64,000 bases of DNA from Ceratodon purpureus. Lineage: Eukaryota; Streptophyta; Bryopsida; Pseudoditrichales; Ditrichaceae. The DNA lies in assembly GCA_014871385.1 (NCBI GenBank), contig CM026433.1, positions 16,372,644-16,436,643 of the forward strand. The letters are read 5' to 3'. The stretch's first letter is position 1. The number at the start of each line of letters is the position of its first letter. The notes beneath the pieces were generated by a model. It had not been told where the DNA came from. It made no database searches and saw nothing but the letters and a program-made list of their open reading frames with translations. Position numbers and translations under genes: made by a program. Shown in pieces: positions 57,780 through 64,000 of this stretch.

Positions 57780-58611
57780 AAGATATCACTATTTTGAAAT
57801 GCCAGTCTAAGACATCGTAGATGTGCTCAGCGGAGGGTATCCTTCTCTTTCAGACCAAGCGAGAAAAATTTGACGCATTCTGCAGGGCTGCTGGATGCGA
57901 CTCTTGAAAGCCAAGCACCAAGTGCAGCTAAAATAGCAACCCGCACCTCTTCATTACCTGAAACACAATTAGCAAAGGTTATATGTAGAAGATTACTCTC
58001 TGGGATTATATCGCAGTGCAGGTCGAGGATTCCAAAGCACAACAATATTACATCTACCTGCATTAAAAAAACTTAATCTGGTTCCAAGAATACAGCTTAT
58101 AGGAATTTCCTTCTATTGCAACGAAAGTTAACTTTCGATAAAACCGCAACTTCTGCAGAATCAGATGCAAGTGATGAAACTGTCTTCCCTGCATTAACAG
58201 ATGACAAAATTTGGAGTATGTTAACCATTGCCACTCTTTGGTATGCTTGAACGAGTTTCGCTTCCGCACCTAAAAGGGTAGCAGGTCTTAAAACACTGTC
58301 AAGGAGAAAATAATCTCAAAAAGAAAACTCTCGATCAACCTCAAAGGAACTCTTACGTTCGACAAAGGATTTCTGTAGGAGTATAATCAGTCCTACAATT
58401 CGATACCTTGTTCTTCCACGCTTTCAAAACTACAAAGAACCATGCTAATAGATCATTTACGAGGAGAGAGTAAGGCCAAAACCCAACCTGCTAGTAGAGA
58501 TTTAACAGATTGAAACATGGTTGAAATGGCGTCTAAGTCACTGGAATGAACTACCACTTGAGTTGCTAGTTGTAGAGATTCCCTGCGTCGAGCCTCATCA
58601 CTATGACGGAT
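57780..58611 (-). pseudogene. GCN1: GCN1 segment, early region
   Basis: Three minus-strand exons match the N-terminal part of plant GCN1: 58,611-58,488 (SDEARRRESLQLATQVVVHS, FQSVKSLLAG), 58,269 to about 58,137 (KLVQAYQRVAMVNILQILSS) and 57,957 onward (GNEEVRVAILAALGAWLSR, FFSLGLKEKDTLR). In the third, a TGA at 57,827-57,829 replaces an Arg/Gly codon, and homology carries on past it (AHLRCLRLAFQNSDILTE), so it is a nonsense mutation. The several hundred GCN1 residues normally lying between this segment and the 49-53 kb segment are absent; a MINPP gene occupies that place. Confidence 0.88.
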
Positions 58612-58636
58612 CTGATTGTACACGGACAGAGCACTT

Positions 58637-59285
58637 ACTGATGCATGGTATCTCGGATCATGCGCTCCAGGCACAATCGATATGAAGATTGGGTTTCAGC
58701 CCACCTCCTCTGCTTCTCGACTTTTTGTTTATGTTTCGATAAGTCACCCTCGAGCTCTAAAATAGCCTTTCTCTCCTTCTCATTCTGAGATTTCAATGTT
58801 CGAACTGTCTCTTCGAGTTGAGCGACCTCTTGTTCTTTTTCTCTCTTGCCATCTTCCCTCATCTTTTTTAGTCGCAATTCCTAGACCAATCAGATTCAAG
58901 CTTTCAGTGCAATATTCATGGGACATCATCTACTCGCAGATCCTAAAGCACAATTCTTCAGATATCATATGGTTTTTCTATGATCTCTCAAAGGTCGTGG
59001 TAACCGTGGACATATCAAAACTCTTACATGCGAAGAATAGAGCAGCAGTGTCATTAAATCACCATTGTATCACGACAGATGGCTCAACCTGAAGCTTATA
59101 CTTAAAATAATATGATAGTTGTAGCATAACAACTGATACCTTCTGCATGGTATTTGAGACGACTGAATGCCTGTCGTAATCACTCCGACCAGCGGCAACG
59201 GAGGCATTTGCGTTGTTCTCTTTCCCGAATTCTCTCATGACTCGATACTGTTCACAGATCAACATAACATCGGCTTTAGTGTAAA
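58637..59285 (-). pseudogene. coiled-coil gene fragment, two exons
   Basis: Minus-strand exons about 59,285-59,153 (CEQYRVMREFGKENNANASV, SNTMQK) and 58,878-58,637 (LKKMREDGKREKEQEVAQLE, ERKAILELEGDLSKHKQKVE, CLERMIRDTMHQ) form a long charged coiled coil. The donor GTAAGTG after MHQ is followed only 27 bases later by the acceptor of the early GCN1 exon. Family not identified; possibly a cytoskeletal or kinesin-stalk-like protein. Confidence 0.5.
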
Positions 59286-59504
59286 TCAAAGAAGACTCGC
59301 TCAGGTCACTCTGAGGCATAACAGTACTTGAAATAAGAATCATCCTCGAGTCACATGATTCAGCATCCACAACGTTACGTCATTGCGGCACGGTCTCACT
59401 GCAAGATTCAAAACGGCTAACAATTCAGCGTAGATGAGGTGGTTGATCCAAACCATGCTGGCGAGGAGCACGCCAAATTTTCGTGTCAGAGTTCATTATG
59501 TCCA

Positions 59505-61054
59505 TTATGTTCTGGTTCCCGATAAAAGGACTCGAGAATGTTGTGATGGTTGGCACCGACATCTTGCCATTTTCCAACGGGTTCAGGGACGATCTGTATA
59601 CAACACCCAGAGTCAGACATACAGTAATAGCAAAACCAACATTTGATTCTCGATAAAAGTGAGGTAACTTAAGAAGTGTAAATAGCATGTAACTCTGTAT
59701 ACAAGCTAGCACGTATAAATAGTAAGTGAAGCTCAAAAAGGCAATTCAGCAATTATAGAAGAGGGAAGGAATATACCTCCACAAGGTCTTGCAACTCAAG
59801 AGTCTCGCTTGCGATTCTCTGCAAGAATGTAGACTTGCCAACGCTGATATTACCTTCAACACAGAATGTCAAGCGTTTTCTCTGGCGAGTTCCTTCGTCT
59901 TTGGGAGCCATCTCAGCCTCTACCTTGTCTCTGATGTAGTTGGTGATGCTGGCTGCATGGTGCTTATGAAGACCTACTGAACCCCGCAGGTACTCAACCA
60001 TCTTCTCACAGCCATTATCCCGAAACTTCAAGCATATTTGAAAGCCAGCAAAAGAAAGTTCAGAACGTCTCTTTAAAATCAAACAATACCTTACCCAGAT
60101 TTACAGCAAAATGGACAGACGACCCGAACCAAAACTTAACCACGTTCAGCAAACTCCTGAGGGGTACCAATGCACACCGCACATCCTAACAAAGCGATCA
60201 ACATCACTTCATGAAAAATTCTAACAAAGACCAGTACGATACTAGCAATGTAACAAGGACTGTACACCTACCTTATCACGATACAGCTGCTTAAGCTCAT
60301 CCAATTTCGCAATTCCTTTCAAAACCAACTTCTCCATGTTGCGAGGTCCAATTCCTGGAACAGTCAGCAGATCAGGAAGAGGCTCCTGCGCCTGTCGAGC
60401 AACACCTGCACCCAATGACCTTCTTCTCCGTTCTCGCACCCTTCCTGCCACCCACAGATAAGCCTCCAGTTCAGCAAGCAGCTCCAAAACTCCACAACCA
60501 AAAACCCTTCAAAATACAACCACACACAAACTACTCAGGGTTTAACAATTACCAGCAAGATCCACCTCCGCAACAACCACATCCACTTCTCCACCCACAC
60601 TCGCACCACCACTCCCACTCTCTCCAGCCTCAACCTCCAGAACCGCAGCTCCATCACCGTCAACCCGATCGCCAGCAAAGCTCTCTTCCAAAAGCTCCTT
60701 AAGTCCCACACTCTCACCAACACTCTCGCCAAAAACTCTCGAAGTACTAACCCCCCGCGCAAGGCTCCCATAATGCGACCAGAACCCCGTCCTCCACGAA
60801 CCACCATCCCAGCGCTTCACCAAGGCCTCCCCACCAGCATTGCAAACCCTAAACCCCAAAGCAGCCCTCCCGACCGCAACAACCCGTCTCTCAGACAGCA
60901 AATCCTTCCCTCCGTGCACCATCTCCACCCCCTCCAACCCCCTCCCCGCAACAAACCCCCTCGCCTGCACCATCGTCGACGCCATGGCGCCCCCACACAC
61001 CCACCTATGCACAAAAAACCTCCCCGACACAGTTTGCATCCTCGCAATCCTCAA
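59505..61054 (-). pseudogene. plant deoxyribonucleoside kinase, N-terminal two thirds only
   Basis: Matches plant dNK-type P-loop kinases that phosphorylate deoxyribonucleosides for salvage, often organellar. Exon 1, about 60,985-60,546, is an Arg/Ala/Ser-rich presequence (MASTMVQARGFVAGRGLEG). Exon 2, about 60,490-60,272, has LLTVPGIGPRNMEKLVLKGI and DELKQLYRDK. Exon 3, about 60,028-59,777, has EKMVEYLRGSVGLHKHH and LTFCVEGNISVGKSTFLQRI, an intact Walker A. Exon 4, from 59,593, has IVPEPVGKWQDVGANHHNIL and then loses homology at FYREPEH, about 59,507. The lid, the DRS/ERS motif and the rest of the kinase are missing, so it cannot be active. The link between exons 1 and 2 is uncertain. Confidence 0.85.
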
Positions 61055-63320
61055 TCAACCATCCTCCACCCAAATGATCCAATTCTCCTCAAATTTGATG
61101 ATCCTTGAAGCTCTTGAAGCTCCAGAAACCTCCAGCAAAATCCTCACAACAAAATACTCTCCTCCGCGACGCTCCGTGACTCGATTCCCACACCTCCTCG
61201 CTTAAATCCTTAAACCCTACCAAACCCTAGCAATCCTTATAATCCATGGCACATGGGGAATATCCCTAACAAGGTGCAGAAACTCTTGTTGCCACCCGAG
61301 ATTGCGCCCTCGGAGGCTTCCAGAGCATCCATTGGGAAGAGGACACAACGTTGAGCTCACATTCTCGTCATCGCCATCGCTCTCTCTCTCTCTCTGCGAA
61401 TTTTTGTGTCTGTGTGTGTGTCTGAGTGATGGTTTTTGCTGGTTTTCTGCAAGGTTTTGGGTTTGGGTTTTGGATTAAGAAAGATCTTCGAATTTTGTAG
61501 AATTGGGGTACTGCGGGAGGAGATTTGGAATTTATCTAGGTTGTAGGTGTTTTCTTTTGGTAGATTTGGGGTTTAGAAACGGCGGCCGCGGATGATCTTG
61601 AAGGTGTCATGTCTAGGGTTTGTGTGGGTGAGTCATCTTTGTAGAAATGAGGTTTGGAGATTTGGTTGATCTAGTCGTAATTTAATGCATGGATCATTCG
61701 GATCTTCTCTTTCGAGTGCAACTGTTCGGCTACAAAGGCTCATGAATAAGGTGATTGTTTGTATTTCGGATATGTTTTTTGGTTTTCATGCACAATTACA
61801 GGATTCAGACAATTGGTGTTGATTTTTGAGTTTCTTCTCATGAGATTAGTGTGGTGAAATAAGTCAGTTTCTTCACTCCCCACAAGATGGATTGGGTTGC
61901 TGAGTAACCATCGAGTCATTTGAATCCTGTGATGCTTCCCAATCATGACATGTTTGTTTTGATAGAGGATTTCATGTCATCATCTAACCTAGTCATGTGC
62001 GTTGTACATTCAAGTGTCTACGATGGAAACAGGCTGAGAATTCAATTGCTCGTCAATGATTTGTAATATTGCGGTTGTGAATTGATCAGACATGAAGTTT
62101 GTTAATCATCACACAATCAGGAATTGGTCATGCTAAGTTTGTGGATCATTACACAAGCCCGGTCGGTGATTGCACCGTGGGCTCTACAAGCTAGCTCATC
62201 CCACAAACCCACTATGAAACTCTAAGTTCCACTTCACTGAATTGATCTTCGGGGTCTTGGGACGCTCTTCCGATTCCGTCCATCAGCACCAAAACGTCTG
62301 TGAAGTGTACAATTCAAGTCCTGGCAGACATTGTAACATCGTGATCAAAACTCAGTCCATGCGTGAAGCTGGTGTAGCTATGAAATTCTACAGCTTACGA
62401 TTGTCACTTGCAAAAAATGTACCACTGCAGATGCAGTCATAATTTGGAGAAAGGGACCTTCATAATTGCAGATATCGATCACCTTCTCCTCGACATGAGT
62501 GATTCTAACTGTGTCATATGAAGTGCATTCAATTAAGGTGTAGGCCTTCTCGAAACAGAAGTCGGGTTGCAGAACATTTGACGTTTCTACATTTCAGCAG
62601 GGAAAAAAATTATCAAGTTTTTGATCTTTCAAGGTATCTCGACGACACATGAATTGTCCCCGAGAAATATCAACTTCTGAAATAGTCCCCGAGACATACT
62701 AGAATGATGTTTTCTTACTCACAATCTTCTTTGATGGTTGAATTTCAGACATTAGTGATGAAGACAGAATCCACCGAAGCCACAAACCTGCTGGACGACG
62801 CACCCAAACGGCAGCCCTGCTTGCGCTGTAACTCGACACCTTTGATGAAAATTGCATGCAGTTGCTGTGGCAACAAGGTTTAGGTTGGCTCAGTTCCACC
62901 ATTTAATGGAACCAACAACCAACTCTGCACCAACAAACTCAAAGATTACTGCCCACATCTGAATCGTGACGCACTAAAATTTTGTGCTGAAGAGCAACGT
63001 TGAAGCATTTTTGAAGCCATTCTCGCAGACCACAAAGCAGTTGATACAGCATCTCTTGTACACATAAAAAAAAGATTATCACTAGCATACACGTTGAACA
63101 TGAAGAGCCTCCTGCATTTACAAATTGAAAATTCAATTCTGGTAAACACAAATGCATACATGATGGTTACATGATCGACTTGAAGCAGTTCACCAATAAC
63201 TAGAGCACAAGTTGCTCCTACAATGTATCTAAAATTTTCATGTTTATCTGTACTTAACTGGGTCAAGGAAACCCACAGAATGGACCTAGCTCTGTTATGC
63301 AGGAGATCGAGGTTTTGGGC
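61055..63320. other. upstream region of the dNK copy and intergenic sequence
   Basis: Contains a (CT)n then (GT)n stretch at about 61,377-61,425, which is common in plant promoters and 5' UTRs; it may be the old dNK promoter. The remaining 2 kb show no supportable gene or known repeat on either strand. Confidence 0.45.
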
Positions 63321-63800
63321 CTAAGGACTCATGTCAAAACTGGGAGTGTACGCCGAAGGTAACAGGTCGTAGTGCTTCTCATCCAAGAGTTCCTCATTCT
63401 CGGTGGAAAATGAATGAGTGGATCGGTAACCATCCTTCCAAACGTTGGAGACAACATCATACTGCAGCAAATGATTGTCCGCATATGCTAACCAGATAAC
63501 ACCGGACTTAGCTGTGCAACAGAAGTTCTGAATTCCTTTCCCAAGGAGGTAACGATAACTTTTGTATCCACGGAGCCTCCCCTCAGTAAGATACTGAACA
63601 TGTAGAGGGCATTTCCTGCTTCCCTCCTGGAACTTGAAGATGTGAAATTCCCACCTCATCATCACCTCTTGATCATGGCGATCAATGCCGCAAGGCGATA
63701 TTGCAGAATCTTTGAATCCACAGGCAACGATGTATATGCCACCCATACATTCCACTAGCTGGGGTATCCTAGAAATTTCAAATCTACGGTTCCAGGTTCA
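63321..63800 (-). CDS. F-box/kelch-like C-terminal exon (tentative)
   Basis: A minus frame open from about 63,800 to a TAG at 63,321 contains FEISRIPQLVECMGGIYIVA, WEFHIFKFQEGSRKC, and GVIWLAYADNHLLQYDVVSN before a charged tail. The VECMGG...WxF...LxxYDV arrangement is reminiscent of the C-terminal part of plant F-box/kelch proteins. An exon-like start is suggested because the frame is closed just upstream. No F-box is in view. Alternative: an unrelated beta-propeller protein. Confidence 0.4.
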
Positions 63801-63869
63801 TTTCCTCAGTGCATATAAATAGATATTTGCAGAGTGCTTTGAAATGTGCTTCAGTGCACCTTTTCTTTG

Positions 63870-63996
63870 ATTTGAGCTGCTGACCGGTTGATCAGTGCTG
63901 GTTCATGTTCTTTGATCTCCTTCCAGCTGCCTGGTCCATACTTTTCAATCCGTCCTCTTCTTCAGGGCTCCACCGTTGTCGGTTCGATGATTCTAA
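63870..63996 (-). pseudogene. Myb/SANT (telobox-type) domain fragment
   Basis: The minus strand at the right edge reads RWSPEEEDGL, then in a shifted frame KYGPGSWKEIKEHEPALINR and SAAQIKEKVH followed by a stop. This is the pattern of telobox Myb domains of plant telomere-binding-like proteins (consensus VDLKDKWRN, here AQIKEKVH). One base is missing between GL and KYG. The gene continues outside the window or is truncated. Confidence 0.55.
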
Positions 63997-64000
63997 TCAT

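Noticed and set aside
48786-61054. A typical Helitron with defined ends
   Set aside because: The multi-gene chain suggests capture, but I could not find a convincing 5' TC end and 3' hairpin plus CTRR pair, so no Helitron is annotated.
60773-61205. Plus-strand proline-rich frames opposite the dNK first exon
   Set aside because: They are antisense shadows of the GC-biased presequence exon, which has better support on the minus strand.

Overview
This is eukaryotic nuclear DNA from a plant. Split genes with short GT-AG introns match plant families: the bifunctional FMN hydrolase/riboflavin kinase, the HECT ligase UPL7, FEI-type LRR receptor kinases, plant GCN1 and plant deoxyribonucleoside kinase. 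A fragment resembling the animal giant AAA+ ligase RNF213 hints at a non-seed plant such as a bryophyte, lycophyte or fern; that placement is inference. No tRNA, rRNA or CRISPR locus was seen.

Layout, 1-45.6 kb: a large composite repeat occurs six times, always in the same orientation and roughly every 7-10 kb (starts near 255, 7,046, 14,165, 23,045, 30,740 and 41,105). The shared block order is: unique 5' flank, array A (monomers of about 57 bp built on an ACACCGGTGT palindrome), unique linker, array B (about 70 bp, same palindrome), a CpG-rich C/T block, and a unique tail. A second conserved block (R1) and the 5' end of a kinase gene recur between tails and the next flank, so the ancestral arrangement looks like a tandem macro-unit. 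Different gene remnants lie between the composites: an ARM-like gene with a LINE and two kinases (2.0-7.0 kb, minus), FMN/FHY (9.2-11.6 kb, plus), an RNF213-like ATPase (20.9-23.0 kb, minus), UPL7 (26.0-29.4 kb, plus) and a FEI-like LRR kinase (34.2-37.1 kb, plus).

45.6-48.8 kb holds a 375-bp satellite and a 222-bp satellite. 48.8-61.0 kb is a minus-strand series of gene pieces: deoxyribonucleoside kinase N-terminus, a coiled-coil gene, an early GCN1 segment, a nearly complete multiple inositol polyphosphate phosphatase, a later GCN1 segment, and another coiled-coil piece. The right edge carries an F-box/kelch-like exon and a Myb/SANT fragment.

Almost every recognisable gene is broken by single-base frameshifts, nonsense codons, lost splice sites or large internal deletions, yet introns are retained. 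They are therefore DNA-level copies, not retrocopies. The window reads as a gene-fragment graveyard embedded in a satellite-bearing macro-repeat, as expected of a low-recombination or heterochromatic region. I see no pathway that the genes here could carry out together.
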